Origin: Methylorubrum rhodesianum
GTDB taxonomy: Bacteria > Pseudomonadota > Alphaproteobacteria > Rhizobiales > Beijerinckiaceae
Length of the DNA: 64,000 nucleotides
Assembly: GCF_014199985.1 (NCBI RefSeq)
Contig: NZ_JACHOS010000013.1
Coordinates: 111,543-175,542, forward strand
Direction: 5' to 3'
Made by a program: the position numbers and the translations under genes. Under the pieces are notes generated by a model. It was given only the letters and a program-made list of their open reading frames with translations. It ran no database searches and was not told where the DNA came from. Shown here piece after piece: positions 10,571 to 20,407 of the stretch (position 1 is its first letter; every line of letters begins with the position of its first letter).

Positions 10571-11242
10571 CTATCGCGCCGCGGCCGTCGAGAGACGGCC
10601 CGGTGCGGCACCCCCGCGCGCGCCGATGGCGGCCGGCTCCTCGATGCGGGTGGGGCCGTCGGCATGGGCCGCCAGCGCCGGCGCGAGCAGGGCCGCCACG
10701 CTCCGGGCCTCCGGCACGGAGCGCAGCATCGGTTCCGGTCGGCTCACCCGCCAGGGGCGGGCATGGGGCCACAGGTGCAGGTAAGCGACACGCTCGCCCG
10801 GCGGCAGCCGCAGGGGAAGGTCGCCGCTGCCATCGGCGAACAGGCGCAGATCCGCCGACTCGATCCGGGTGAGCGGCAGGTTGAGGGTGATCGGCAGGGC
10901 GATGCCGACATGCATCACCACCCGCCGGTCGGTCAGGGTGTAGACCGTCGTGCGCTGGACGAGCCAAGCGAGGAAGGTCAGCAGCCCCAGAGCGCCGAGA
11001 CCGATCAGCAGGGTCGGACCCGCGACGGCGAGTGCCCGCGCCGGCCCGCCGCTGGCGGCAGCACCGATGGCGAGCACCGTGGCGGCGCCGGCGAACCAGA
11101 GCATGATGAGCCGGGCGTGAAAGGCGCGCAGCAGCACGCCGTGCAAGGTCGGGGCGCCGCGCCATAGGATGCGCTCGCCCGCAGGCAGCGGACCGGGCAG
11201 CCCCCGCAGAGTCCCTTCGGGCAGGAAATCCGACTCGCTCAT
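10571..11242 (-). CDS. puhB: Photosynthetic complex assembly protein PuhB
   Basis: This 223-residue membrane protein begins with a short soluble segment containing LPAGERILWRGAPTLHGVLLRAFH, followed by two to three transmembrane spans (LIMLWFAGAATVLAI, ALAVAGPTLLIGLGALGLLTFLAW). A PH-like YTLTDRRVVMHVGIALPITLNLPLTRIESADLR domain follows. This is the arrangement of PuhB, which assists reaction centre assembly. It lies 10 bases downstream of puhA. The final residues are Ala/Gly-rich and poorly conserved. Family membership is clear; the molecular mechanism of PuhB is not established. Confidence 0.92.
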   Translation of the reverse strand: MSESDFLPEGTLRGLPGPLPAGERILWRGAPTLHGVLLRAFHARLIMLWFAGAATVLAIGAAASGGPARALAVAGPTLLIGLGALGLLTFLAWLVQRTTVYTLTDRRVVMHVGIALPITLNLPLTRIESADLRLFADGSGDLPLRLPPGERVAYLHLWPHARPWRVSRPEPMLRSVPEARSVAALLAPALAAHADGPTRIEEPAAIGARGGAAPGRLSTAAAR

Positions 11243-11252
11243 AGGATCGGCC

Positions 11253-12026
11253 TCAGAGAATCGGTTCTTGGCGGGCCGGCGAGGCGTAGAGCGTGCCGGC
11301 GCCGAAATAGGCCATGATCCGCTCCTCCTCCCGAAGGGTGACGGAGTCGGGATCCTTGGTTCCGGGGATGTCGGCGAACTGCGCCGCCAGCAGCGCCTCG
11401 GTCTTCACGGTGCGCGAGAAGCGGCCGGTGGTGCAGAAGGTCGCCGGCATCAGCACCCGGCGGCCGCCCGCACCGAGTTCGACCTCGTAGTAGCGCACGA
11501 AGGATTCGCCGCGATCGACCCAGAGATCGACGACGGTGCCGGCGACCTGCCGGTCGGCGCCGAAGACCGGCATCCCGATCGGGTTCGGCCCGTCCTCGTG
11601 GACGACGAAGGCATCGGCGACCCGCAACGGAACGATGCGGTACTGCGCATCCCAGGTCCGGTCGTGCTCGTCGTGGCGCGGCACCCACGAGCCCGGACCG
11701 ACGCCGGCCTGAAGCGAGGTGTCGGTCCGGAAATAGGGGGCGCCGGGAAAGACCTCGCGGCGGGTGCTCGGCACGTCGGTGTCGTAGGCGATGTTGGTCT
11801 GCGGCGCGTACATCGTGTGGCCGCTCGACAGATGGAACGCCTTCGGCGTCGGGATCAGGATCGGATCCGGACTCTTGAGACGGCCGGCGGCCTCGTTCTC
11901 CAGCGGATAGCCCTCGCGACGGTCCTCGCGGCGAAGATAGAAGACGAGGCCCGCGAAGAAGATCCAGAACGCGTAGAGCGTGATCTGTGCGACATCGATG
12001 TAACCGGTGATCTCGCCTCTGGGCAT
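11253..12026 (-). CDS. puhA: Photosynthetic reaction centre H subunit
   Basis: PuhA caps the L-M core of the type II reaction centre on the cytoplasmic side and gates proton transfer to QB. The 257-residue protein has a short periplasmic N-terminus (MPRGEITGYIDVAQ), one transmembrane helix at about 15-31 (ITLYAFWIFFAGLVFYL), then the charged linker LRREDRREGYPLE and a PRC-barrel domain with PNPIGMPVFGADRQVAGTVVDLWVDR. The reading frame stays open far upstream inside lhaA, but the conserved start is the ATG at 12026, 14 bases after the lhaA stop. The L and M genes (pufLM) are not in the window. Confidence 0.97.
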   Translation of the reverse strand: MPRGEITGYIDVAQITLYAFWIFFAGLVFYLRREDRREGYPLENEAAGRLKSPDPILIPTPKAFHLSSGHTMYAPQTNIAYDTDVPSTRREVFPGAPYFRTDTSLQAGVGPGSWVPRHDEHDRTWDAQYRIVPLRVADAFVVHEDGPNPIGMPVFGADRQVAGTVVDLWVDRGESFVRYYEVELGAGGRRVLMPATFCTTGRFSRTVKTEALLAAQFADIPGTKDPDSVTLREEERIMAYFGAGTLYASPARQEPIL

Positions 12027-12040
12027 GGCAGGCCTCCCGA

Positions 12041-13486
12041 TCAGGTAAGTCGGTTGACGAGGGGATCGAACCGGCCGACCTGCCCCTCGTCCGGGCAGTC
12101 GGCTGCGGGTTCGGCCGCGCGCACGAGCGGGCCGATCGCGACCAGGGTCGCGAACAGCAGCGCGATCTCGACGTGGTAAACGATGAGGTAGCCGATCGCC
12201 GGCTCGTTCATGCCTTCGCCGAGCGCGCCCGATTGGGCGATCGCCCCGCCGAGATCGCGCAGGATGCCACTGGCAGCGATCGCCGAACCGGCGGCGGTGG
12301 CCTGGGCCGCGCCCCAGGCGCCGAGGGCGAGGCCCGTATCCTCCGGCCCGGCCTTGGACATGGAGGCGGTGAGCGTTCCGTGGGCGAACAGGCCTCCGCC
12401 GATGCCGATGAGCGTGACGCCCGCCGCGAATAGTCGGGCGGAGGCGAGCGGCGCGGCGAAGATCACCGCCGAGAAGGCGGCGATGCCGATCACCGTGCCG
12501 GTGGCCGCGACCCGGTAGGGGTCGCCGCCGCGGTTGAGCCAGCGCGCCGCCGCGATCAGGCCGAGCCCGCCGCCCGCCGCGAGCATCGCGGTGAGCGCCG
12601 TGGTCTGCGCCACGGTGAGGCCGAGAATCTGGCCGCCATAGGGTTCGAGCAGGATGTCCTGCATCGAGAAGGCCGCGGTGCCGAGGGCGATAGCCGCCAG
12701 CCGCCGCCGCGCAGTGCCCTCGCCGGCATAGGCGCGCCAGGATTGCGAGAAACGCGGCCGCGGCTTGGTCCGGTCCGTGCGGCCGGGATTGCGCGGCTCC
12801 TGCTTCCACAACGCGACGCCGTTGAGCACGACGGTGATCAGCGCCGCACCCTGAATCACCTGGATCAGGCGGATCGCCGAGAAATTGGCGAGTGCCAGCC
12901 CGAACAGAACGGCGCTGCCCATCATGCCGGCGAGCAGCATGGCGCAGAGGAGCGCCACCACCTTCGGGCGGGCGTGGGCCGGGGCAAGATCGGTGGCGAG
13001 CGCCAGGCCGACGGTCTGCGTCGTGTGAAGTCCCGCGCCGACGAGCAGGAAGGCGAGCGCGGCGGCCACGTGACCGATCCAGAGCGGACCGGTGGTGTCG
13101 CCCGAGAGGATCAGAAGGGCGAACGGCATGATCGCCAGCCCGCCGAATTGCAGCAGCGTCCCGAACCAGATGTAAGGCACCCGCCGCCAGCCGAGCACTG
13201 ACCGGTGCGTGTCCGAGCGGAAGCCCACCAGCGCCCGCAGGGGCGCGAACAGGAGCGGCAGCGACAGCATCACCGCGACGATCCAAGCCGGCACCGCCAG
13301 TTCGACGATCATGACGCGGTTGAGCGTGCCGATGAGCAGCACTGCAGCCATGCCGACGGTGACCTGGAACAGCGACAGCCGCATCAGCCGCCCGAGCGGC
13401 AGCTCCTTCGTCGCCGCGTCGGCGAAGGGGAGAACCGCCGGGCCGAGGCGAAGCAGAGCCTGGGTGATGGCAGGTCCGGACTTCAT
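12041..13486 (-). CDS. lhaA: Light-harvesting assembly protein LhaA (BCD/PucC-type MFS)
   Basis: This 481-residue protein of the major facilitator type has about twelve membrane spans. Typical blocks are LPLGRLMRLSLFQVTVGMAAVLLIGTLNRVMIVELAVPA near residues 30-70 and GYRSDTH-like GFRSDTHRSVLGWRRVPYIWFGTLLQFGG. These identify the bacteriochlorophyll delivery (BCD) family that includes LhaA, PucC and Bch2. Location directly upstream of puhA favours LhaA, which assembles the LH1 antenna. Its ATG overlaps the bchM stop (ATGA). The second family member in the window (25823-27190) lies next to bchG/bchP. Confidence 0.92.
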   Translation of the reverse strand: MKSGPAITQALLRLGPAVLPFADAATKELPLGRLMRLSLFQVTVGMAAVLLIGTLNRVMIVELAVPAWIVAVMLSLPLLFAPLRALVGFRSDTHRSVLGWRRVPYIWFGTLLQFGGLAIMPFALLILSGDTTGPLWIGHVAAALAFLLVGAGLHTTQTVGLALATDLAPAHARPKVVALLCAMLLAGMMGSAVLFGLALANFSAIRLIQVIQGAALITVVLNGVALWKQEPRNPGRTDRTKPRPRFSQSWRAYAGEGTARRRLAAIALGTAAFSMQDILLEPYGGQILGLTVAQTTALTAMLAAGGGLGLIAAARWLNRGGDPYRVAATGTVIGIAAFSAVIFAAPLASARLFAAGVTLIGIGGGLFAHGTLTASMSKAGPEDTGLALGAWGAAQATAAGSAIAASGILRDLGGAIAQSGALGEGMNEPAIGYLIVYHVEIALLFATLVAIGPLVRAAEPAADCPDEGQVGRFDPLVNRLT

Positions 13487-14214
13487 CGAGTGGCCCCGCT
13501 CTCGACCGGGGCAGGCGGCATCCTGCGCAGCTCGATGGCGTTCGAGAGATAGAACCCGCTATTGACCCGGTGCGTCCGCTCGACGGCGAAGCGCGCTAGG
13601 GCCTGCTCCCGCGCGAGGCGGCGCCGAAGCCCGCCCTCCGTCACCGGCACGATGGCGGGCGCCCGGTCGGCCTTCGGGAACAGCTTGCCGGCGGCATGCA
13701 TCAGCGTCAGCAGCGCTGTCCGCGGGGCGACCGTGAACAGCAGGCTGCCATCGGTGCGCAGGGAGAGTTCGGCGAGCGCCCGCACGATGTCGGGCGCCTG
13801 GTAGTGGATCAGCGAATCCATCGCGACGATATGGTCGAAGCGGCCGAGCCAGGGGTCGAGCATGTCGCCGACCCGGAACTCCACCGAGCCCGGCCCTACC
13901 ATCGCCGGCAGACGTTCGCGGGCGAGCCCGATCAGCGTCGGCGAAACGTCGATGGCGACAACCTCCGCCCCCCGGCGGGCCGCGTCGACCGCGAGCGCGC
14001 CGGTGCCGCAGCCGGCATCCAGCAGGCGTCGGCCGGTCAGATCCTGCGGCAGCCAGCCGAGCAGGGTCGCCCGCATGGTGTCGCGCCCGGCCCGCACCGT
14101 GGCGCGGATCTTCGAGACCGGCGCGTCGGAGGTCAGGCGCGACCACGCCTCGACGGCGGTGCGGTCGAAATAGGTCTCGAGCTGCGAGCGGCGGGTGAGA
14201 TAGGGCGTGCTCAT
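13483..14214 (-). CDS. bchM: Mg-protoporphyrin IX O-methyltransferase
   Basis: BchM uses S-adenosylmethionine to methylate the C13 propionate of Mg-protoporphyrin IX, making the AcsF substrate. The 243-residue protein has the SAM-binding motif LLDAGCGTGALA at residues 64-75, the acidic motif AIDVSPTLIGLARE, and RFDHIVAMDSLIHYQ, a BchM/ChlM signature. It begins at the ATG at 14214 (MSTPYLTRRSQLETYFDRTAVEAWSRLT). The frame is open upstream but antisense to nothing real there. It sits 14 bases after bchL and overlaps lhaA. Confidence 0.95.
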   Translation of the reverse strand: MSTPYLTRRSQLETYFDRTAVEAWSRLTSDAPVSKIRATVRAGRDTMRATLLGWLPQDLTGRRLLDAGCGTGALAVDAARRGAEVVAIDVSPTLIGLARERLPAMVGPGSVEFRVGDMLDPWLGRFDHIVAMDSLIHYQAPDIVRALAELSLRTDGSLLFTVAPRTALLTLMHAAGKLFPKADRAPAIVPVTEGGLRRRLAREQALARFAVERTHRVNSGFYLSNAIELRRMPPAPVESGATR

Positions 14215-14228
14215 CAATCGAAGCCCGA

Positions 14229-15122
14229 TCAGTCGAAACCAAGAAATTCGAACAGGTCGCGGTCTTTCATCGGCGCCGCCTCGCACGGGTCGGCGCCGGC
14301 CCAGAGCGCTTCGGCCAGCCGCATGTACTCGTCGGTGACGGCCTTCAGCTCCGGCGACGGCTCCATCTCGAACAGCGTCGACTTCTTCAGGCGTGAGCGG
14401 CGCACCACGTCGAGATCGGGAAAATGCGCCAGTCGGCGCAGGCCCACCGCGGCGTTGAAGCGGTCGATCTCGTCCGTCTTGGCCGAGCGGTTGGCGATGA
14501 CGCCGCCGAGGCGCACCCCGTAATTCTTGGCCTTGGAGTGGATCGCCGCGACGATCCGATTCATGGCGAAGATCGAGTCGAAATCGTTGGCGGTGACGAT
14601 GAGCGCCCGGTCGGCGTGCTGCAGCGGCGAGGCGAAGCCGCCGCAGACCACGTCGCCGAGCACGTCGAACACCACCACGTCGGTGTCTTCGAGCAGGTGG
14701 TGCTCCTTGAGGAGCTTCACGGTCTGCCCGACGACGTAGCCGCCGCAGCCGGTGCCGGCCGGCGGACCGCCGGCCTCGACGCACTTCACACCGTTATAGC
14801 CCTCGACGACGAAATCCTCGGGCCGCAACTCTTCCGAGTGGAAGTTCACCGACTCGAGCGCGTCGATGACGGTGGGCGCGAGGCGCTTGGTCAGGGTGAA
14901 GGTCGAGTCGTGCTTCGGGTCGCAGCCGATCTGCAGGACGCGCTTTCCGAGCTTCGAGAAGGCCACCGAAAGGTTCGAGGAGGTGGTGGACTTGCCGATG
15001 CCGCCCTTGCCGTAGACCGCGAAGACCTTGGCGGTCTCGATCCGGTCGGCGGGATCGAGCGCGACCTGGAGGCTGCCCTCCTCGCGGCGCATGGCGACCG
15101 GATTGCGGATGGCGATGTTCAT
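14229..15122 (-). CDS. bchL: Dark-operative protochlorophyllide reductase Fe protein BchL
   Basis: BchL is the NifH-like ATPase that donates electrons to BchNB in light-independent reduction of protochlorophyllide. The 297-residue protein has the P-loop YGKGGIGKSTTSSN at 37-50, the GCDPKHDST motif, and the two cysteines that ligate the intersubunit 4Fe-4S cluster, Cys126 (GTGCGGYV) and Cys160 (DVVCGGFA). The ATG at 15122 overlaps the bchH stop (ATGA). With BchN and BchB the complete oxygen-sensitive enzyme is encoded here. Confidence 0.97.
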   Translation of the reverse strand: MNIAIRNPVAMRREEGSLQVALDPADRIETAKVFAVYGKGGIGKSTTSSNLSVAFSKLGKRVLQIGCDPKHDSTFTLTKRLAPTVIDALESVNFHSEELRPEDFVVEGYNGVKCVEAGGPPAGTGCGGYVVGQTVKLLKEHHLLEDTDVVVFDVLGDVVCGGFASPLQHADRALIVTANDFDSIFAMNRIVAAIHSKAKNYGVRLGGVIANRSAKTDEIDRFNAAVGLRRLAHFPDLDVVRRSRLKKSTLFEMEPSPELKAVTDEYMRLAEALWAGADPCEAAPMKDRDLFEFLGFD

Positions 15123-18100
15123 GCCGCGACTCCTGCGGTGATGCCGGGGGTGACGCCCTCCAGCCGGTCTTCCAGCTCCTCCTCGGCGCGGTCGAGCGCG
15201 TCGCGCATCGCCGGGTCGGGGGTCCAGAAGCCGCGGCGATGGGCCTCGATGAGACGGCTCGCGACCTTGGCGCAGGCGGTCGGGTTGAGCGACGCCATCC
15301 GGTCGCGCATCTGATCGTCGAGCACGAAGGTCTCGGTGATGCGCTCGTAGATCCAGGGCTGCACCGCGCCGGCGGTGGCCGACCAGCCGACCGTGTTGGT
15401 CAGCGTCGCCTCGATCTGGCGCACGCCCTCGTAGCCGTGGCCGAGCAGGCCCTCGTACCATTTCGGGTTGAGCATGCGGGTGCGGGTCTCCAGCGCCACC
15501 TGCTCATCGAGGGAGCGCACGCGCCCCTCCCCGCGGGTCTGGTCGCTGATGTAGATCGGCACGCTGGCGCCCTTCGCGCGGGCGACCGCACGGCTCATGC
15601 CGCCGAGCCCGTCGAAGTAGTGATCGACGGATGTGACACCGAGTTCGACCGAATCGAGGTTCTGGTAGGCGAGATCGACCCGGGCGAGCACCGCCTTCAT
15701 CAGGTCGCGCCGCGGTTCGGGACGCCCGGTGCGGCCGTAGGCGAAGCTCTTGCGGCGGGAGAACGTCTCGCAGAGCTCACCCTCGTCGTCCCAGCGGCCG
15801 GACTCGACGAGATGGTTGACGTTGGCGCCGTAGGCCCCCTCCGCGTTCGAGAAGACCCGCAGGGCTGCCGTCTCGAAGTCGCAAGCCTGCTCGGCTTGGA
15901 TCGCCAGGGCGTGCTTGCGCACGAAGTTCCGGTCGATCGGCTCGTCGGCCGAGGCCGCCAGAAAGCTCGCTTCCGCCAGAAGCCTCGTTTGAAGCGGCAG
16001 GAGATCGCGGAAGATGCCCGAAAGCGTGACCACCGCGTCGATGCGCGGCCGGCCGAGCCGCTCAAGCGGGATCAGTTCGGCTCCGGCAAGCCGTCCGTAG
16101 CCGTCGAATCGCGGCGCCGCGCCGATCAGCGCCAGCGCCTGGGCAATCGGGCCGCCCTCGCTCTTCAGGTTGTCGGTGCCCCACAGGACGAGAGCAACGC
16201 TTTCCGGCAATGCCCGGCCTTCGGCGATGTGGCGCTCCAGCACCCGCGCCACTTGCTTCGCTCCATCGGCCAGCGCGAAGGCCGAGGGCAGACGGTAAGG
16301 GTCGAAGCCGTGCAGATTGCGCCCCGTCGGCAGGATCGCGGGATTGCGCAACAGGTCGCCGCCCGCCACGGGTGCAATGAAGCGCCCGTCGAGTGCCCGC
16401 AGCAGGGCGGGCATCTCGCTGTCGCGGGTCAGGTCACGATCGATCCGGGCGAGATCGGCGAAAGCGGTTCGGTTCGCTTCGCTGAGGGGCAGACCTGCCT
16501 CGGCCAACGCTTCGTTGAGCGCCGCACCCTCGGTCAGCCGCTCGATCCCGGCGCGCGCCGGTTTCAATCCGTGCGAGGCGTCCGCCAGCGCGAGCAGAAG
16601 ATCGACGCGCTCCTCGCCGGCCATGCCCTCGCCGACCACGTGAAGGCCGTGCGGGATCAAGGTCTGTTCGAGCTCGCTCAGCGCGGCGGCGAGCGCGGCG
16701 ACGCGCGGGCCCGTGTCGCCCTCCCAGGCCGGTTCGGCCGGCACGAGATCGACGGCTGCGCCCTGTGCCTGGATGATGGCGGCCAGCGCCGTCCGCTCCG
16801 AGAACGCTTCGGGTTCCAGGCCGCGCCAGCGCTCGATCGAGACCTTGAGGTCGCTCAGACCGCGGTAGAGCCCCGCCGTGGCGAGGCTCGGTGTGAGGTA
16901 GCTCACCAGCGTCGCGGCGGACCGCCGCTTGGCGAGCGTGCCCTCCGACGGATTATTGGCGGCGTAGAGATAGATGTTCGGAAGGTCGCCGATCAGCCGC
17001 TCGGGCCAGCAGGCCCCCAACAGCCCGGACTGCTTGCCGGGCATGAACTCGAGCGCGCCGTGCGTGCCGAAGTGCAGTACCGCGTCGGCGGAAAAGTCCT
17101 CGCGCAGCCAGCGATAGAAGGCGCAGAAGGCGTGGGTCGGCGCGAAGCCTTCCTCGAACAGCAGCCGCATCGGGTCGCCCTCGTAGCCGAAGGCGGGCTG
17201 CACTCCGACGAAGACGTTTCCGAACCGGGCGCCGAGAACGAGGATGTCGGCGCCGTTGCTCTGGTGGCGGCCAGGCGCCGGACCCCATTGCGCCTCGATC
17301 TCCGGCAGATAGGTCTCGCGGCGGACATGTTCCTCGGCCGGGACACGGGCATGGACGTTGGCCGGCGCTCCGTAGCGCGCGGCGTTGCCGCCGAGAATCG
17401 TTTCCCGGAGCGCGTCGACGTCGGCGGGGACCTCGACATCGTAGCCGTCGGCCTTCAGGCCGCGCAGGGTGTTCAGCAGCGAGGCATAGACCGAGAGGAA
17501 GGCGGCCGAACCGGTGGCGCCGGCATTCGGGGGAAAGTTGAACAGTACGACGGCGAGCCGCCGCTCGTGCTTCGGACGGTGTCGAAGGCGCACGAGCCGC
17601 TCGACCCGGGCGGCGAGGCGCTCGGCACGCTCGGGATGCACGCGCATGTCACGGGCATTGCCGGGGCCGGAAGCCGATGAGCGGCCGCCGAACACCATCG
17701 GCGCGGTCGCGCCGTCCAGTTCCGGAATCGCGACCATCATGGTCGCCTCGACCGGCGAGAGGCCGCGCGCGCCCGCCTCCCACTGTTCGAGCGTCTGGAA
17801 CTCGAGCGCGTGGGCGGCGAGATACGGCACGTCGAGCCGTGCCAGGGTCGCCTCGGCCGCCGCCGAGTCGTTGTAGGCCGGGCCGCCGACCAGCGAGAAG
17901 CCGGTGAGTGAGACCAGCGCGTCGATCGTCGGCTGTCCGTCCGCCGTGAAGAAGGCGTCGACCGCCGGGCGGTTGTCGAGCCCGGCGGCGAAGGCCGGCA
18001 CCACCGAAAGGCCGCGCGCCTCGAACGCGGCGATGACGCCGTCGTAATGTGCTGTGTTGCCGGCCAACACGTAGGAGCGCATCAGCAGCAGGCCAACGCG

Positions 18101-18835
18101 CCCGCGCGCCCCCGGCACGGCCGGCATCGCCGAGAGGTTCTCGCCGACCCGGCCCGACATGCGCGGATGGTAGAGGCCGGTCTCGGGATAGTGCTGTGGG
18201 GCCGGCGCGGCTGCGATCTCCCGCCATCCGCAGCGGGGACCGGCGGCGTAACGCTGCACGAGGAAGCGCACGAGGCTCGCTACGTTCTCGTCCGAGCCCG
18301 CGAGCCAGAATTGCAGGGTCAGGAAATAGGCCCGCACGTCCTGCGCCGAGCCGGGGATGAAGCGTAGGATCTTCGGAAGCTTGCGCACCAGCGCCATCTG
18401 CCGGGCGGCGTTGCCCTCCGCGCCCGGCTTGCCCCGCAGACGCTTGAGGAAGTCGAGCGCCGAGCGCTTGGCGCCGCTCATGTCGAAGCGGTTGAGCCGC
18501 GTCGTGCGCACGATCTCGGCGGCCGAGAGGCAGCCGATCATCGCGTCGCAGGCATCGCGGCGAGCCAGCAGCGCCGGCAGGATCGCCCGAACGTGCTCGT
18601 CGAGGAACAGCATCGCCGAGACGACGATGTCGGCGCGGGCGATGTCCGCCTCGCAGGCCTGGAGCGCGGCCTTGTCGGTCTCCCATTCGGCGGCGGCGTG
18701 GAAGCTCAGCACCAGGCCCGGCATCTGCGCGGCGAGCCGCAGACGCGCCCGCTCCACCGCGCTCGCCAAATGATTGTCGAGCGTGACGATGGCGACGCGG
18801 ATGGTGGGCCTATCGGCCGAAATGCGCCTTGGCAT
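15119..18835 (-). CDS. bchH: Magnesium chelatase subunit H
   Basis: BchH binds protoporphyrin IX and, with the AAA+ BchI-BchD complex, inserts Mg2+, the first committed step of bacteriochlorophyll synthesis. The 1238 residues agree with the family (about 1200-1300). Recognisable CobN/BchH blocks include VALVLWGTDNLKSEGGPIAQALALIGA, RLGRPRIDAVVTLSGIFRDLLP and LLHFGTHGALEFMPGKQSGL. The last residues are acidic and helical. It overlaps bchB by 26 bases at its start and bchL by 4 bases at its end, so the operon is tightly coupled. bchI and bchD are not in this window. Confidence 0.97.
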   Translation of the reverse strand: MPRRISADRPTIRVAIVTLDNHLASAVERARLRLAAQMPGLVLSFHAAAEWETDKAALQACEADIARADIVVSAMLFLDEHVRAILPALLARRDACDAMIGCLSAAEIVRTTRLNRFDMSGAKRSALDFLKRLRGKPGAEGNAARQMALVRKLPKILRFIPGSAQDVRAYFLTLQFWLAGSDENVASLVRFLVQRYAAGPRCGWREIAAAPAPQHYPETGLYHPRMSGRVGENLSAMPAVPGARGRVGLLLMRSYVLAGNTAHYDGVIAAFEARGLSVVPAFAAGLDNRPAVDAFFTADGQPTIDALVSLTGFSLVGGPAYNDSAAAEATLARLDVPYLAAHALEFQTLEQWEAGARGLSPVEATMMVAIPELDGATAPMVFGGRSSASGPGNARDMRVHPERAERLAARVERLVRLRHRPKHERRLAVVLFNFPPNAGATGSAAFLSVYASLLNTLRGLKADGYDVEVPADVDALRETILGGNAARYGAPANVHARVPAEEHVRRETYLPEIEAQWGPAPGRHQSNGADILVLGARFGNVFVGVQPAFGYEGDPMRLLFEEGFAPTHAFCAFYRWLREDFSADAVLHFGTHGALEFMPGKQSGLLGACWPERLIGDLPNIYLYAANNPSEGTLAKRRSAATLVSYLTPSLATAGLYRGLSDLKVSIERWRGLEPEAFSERTALAAIIQAQGAAVDLVPAEPAWEGDTGPRVAALAAALSELEQTLIPHGLHVVGEGMAGEERVDLLLALADASHGLKPARAGIERLTEGAALNEALAEAGLPLSEANRTAFADLARIDRDLTRDSEMPALLRALDGRFIAPVAGGDLLRNPAILPTGRNLHGFDPYRLPSAFALADGAKQVARVLERHIAEGRALPESVALVLWGTDNLKSEGGPIAQALALIGAAPRFDGYGRLAGAELIPLERLGRPRIDAVVTLSGIFRDLLPLQTRLLAEASFLAASADEPIDRNFVRKHALAIQAEQACDFETAALRVFSNAEGAYGANVNHLVESGRWDDEGELCETFSRRKSFAYGRTGRPEPRRDLMKAVLARVDLAYQNLDSVELGVTSVDHYFDGLGGMSRAVARAKGASVPIYISDQTRGEGRVRSLDEQVALETRTRMLNPKWYEGLLGHGYEGVRQIEATLTNTVGWSATAGAVQPWIYERITETFVLDDQMRDRMASLNPTACAKVASRLIEAHRRGFWTPDPAMRDALDRAEEELEDRLEGVTPGITAGVAA

Positions 18836-20402
18836 CGTAGAGGGTCTCGAGGGTGATGAGCGGTAGGTGCCGCTCGCGGGCGAAGCGCTCGGTGTTGGCG
18901 CGGGCCTTCCCGCGCACGAAGAACGGGATCTTCTTCAGCTCCTTCTCGGCATCGGGCGCCCACGGCGCGGTTCGGATCGCATCGGCGTCGGGGATGGGGA
19001 GGGATGGAACGGGCGCCGACGCGAGGGGAGGATTCATCGGCGCCCGCTCCGCGGCGTCCGCGATCCGGCTCGGCGTGCGACCGAGATGGGACGGGGCGGC
19101 GCCATCGTGGAATTCGGGATCTTCACGGAACATCCCGAGGAGATGCTCCTCCAGCCCCATCATCAGGGGATGCACGAGGGTGTCGAACAGGACGTTCGCG
19201 CCCTCGAAGCCCATCTGCGGCGAGTGGCGGGCCGGAAAGTCTTGGACATGGATCGGCGCCGATATCACCGCGCAGGGGATGCCGAGCCGCTTGGCGACGT
19301 GGCGCTCCATCTGCGTGCCGAGCACCAGTTCCGGCATAGCTGCCTGGATCGCCGCCTCGACGTCGAGGTAGTCGTCGGTGATCGTCGCCTCGATCCCGTG
19401 TAGAACGGCCTCCGCCCGGACTTCTCGGGCGAACTCGCGGCTGTAGCTGCCGAGTCCGACGAGCCTGAAGCCGAGTTCGTGCGCGGCGACCCGGGCGATG
19501 GCCAGGGCGTGGGTGGCATCTCCGAAGACGAAGACGCGCTTTCCGGTGAGATAGGTCGAGTCGACGGAGCGGCTGTACCAGGGCAGCCGCGACGACGCGT
19601 CGGCGAGGACGGGGGCGGGATCGGCGCCGGCGAGCGCCGCAACGGCCTCCACGAAACGCCGTGTCGCCCCGACGCCGATCGGTACTGTGTCGACGAAGGG
19701 CTGCCCGAACGTCTTTTCGAGGTACTGCGCGGCGGAGCGCGCCACCTCGGGATAGAGCACGACGTTGAAGTCGGCCTCCCCCAGCCGGGCGAGATCGCCG
19801 GGACTGGCACCGAGCGGCGCGACGACATTCACCGCGATCCCGAGCGCATCGAGAATGCGCCGGACCTCGATCAGGTCATCGCGGTTGCGGAAGCCGAGCG
19901 CGGTGGGCCCGAGGAGGTTGCAGCAGGGGCGCCGTCCCGTGCGCGGGCGGCGCTCGGCCGGGCTGCCAGCGAGCGCGCGCACCAAGCGGTAGAAGGTCTC
20001 GGACGCGCCCCAGTTCTCCTTCTTCTGATAGGCGGGCAGTTCCAGAGGAATGACGGGGATCGGCAGGTCGAGCGCCCTGGCCAGGCCGCCCGGATCGTCC
20101 TGGATCAGTTCCGCCGTGCAGGAGGCGCCGACGATCATCGCCTGCGGACGGAAGCGCGCGTAGGCGGCGGCGACCGCCTCCTTGAAGATCGCGGCGGTGT
20201 CGCGACCCAGATCCTGGGCCTGGAAGGTCGTGTAGGTCACGGGCGGACGCTTGGCGCGCCGCTCGATCATCGTGAACAGAAGGTCGGCGTAGGTGTCGCC
20301 CTGAGGCGCGTGCAGCACGTAGTGCAGGCCCTGCATCGCGGTGGCGACCCGCATGGCGCCGATATGCGGCGGTCCCTCGTAGGTCCAGACGGTGAGCTGC
20401 AT
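18810..20402 (-). CDS. bchB: Dark-operative protochlorophyllide reductase subunit B
   Basis: BchB pairs with BchN to form the NifDK-like catalytic tetramer that reduces ring D of protochlorophyllide. The 530-residue protein starts at the ATG at 20402 (MQLTVWTYEGPPHIGAMRVA), the canonical BchB N-terminus. It contains GASCTAELIQDDPGG, the LGPTALGFRNRDDLIEVRRIL block and the C-terminal SRIADAAERA... PFFVRGKARANTERFARER domain needed for substrate binding. It lies 5 bases after bchN and overlaps the bchH start by 26 bases. Confidence 0.97.
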   Translation of the reverse strand: MQLTVWTYEGPPHIGAMRVATAMQGLHYVLHAPQGDTYADLLFTMIERRAKRPPVTYTTFQAQDLGRDTAAIFKEAVAAAYARFRPQAMIVGASCTAELIQDDPGGLARALDLPIPVIPLELPAYQKKENWGASETFYRLVRALAGSPAERRPRTGRRPCCNLLGPTALGFRNRDDLIEVRRILDALGIAVNVVAPLGASPGDLARLGEADFNVVLYPEVARSAAQYLEKTFGQPFVDTVPIGVGATRRFVEAVAALAGADPAPVLADASSRLPWYSRSVDSTYLTGKRVFVFGDATHALAIARVAAHELGFRLVGLGSYSREFAREVRAEAVLHGIEATITDDYLDVEAAIQAAMPELVLGTQMERHVAKRLGIPCAVISAPIHVQDFPARHSPQMGFEGANVLFDTLVHPLMMGLEEHLLGMFREDPEFHDGAAPSHLGRTPSRIADAAERAPMNPPLASAPVPSLPIPDADAIRTAPWAPDAEKELKKIPFFVRGKARANTERFARERHLPLITLETLYDAKAHFGR

Positions 20403-20407
20403 CGCGG

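Noticed and set aside
12027..13286. Upstream extension of puhA frame
   Set aside because: The frame stays open inside lhaA, but the H-subunit start MPRGEITGYIDVAQ is conserved and lhaA is clearly encoded in the other frame.
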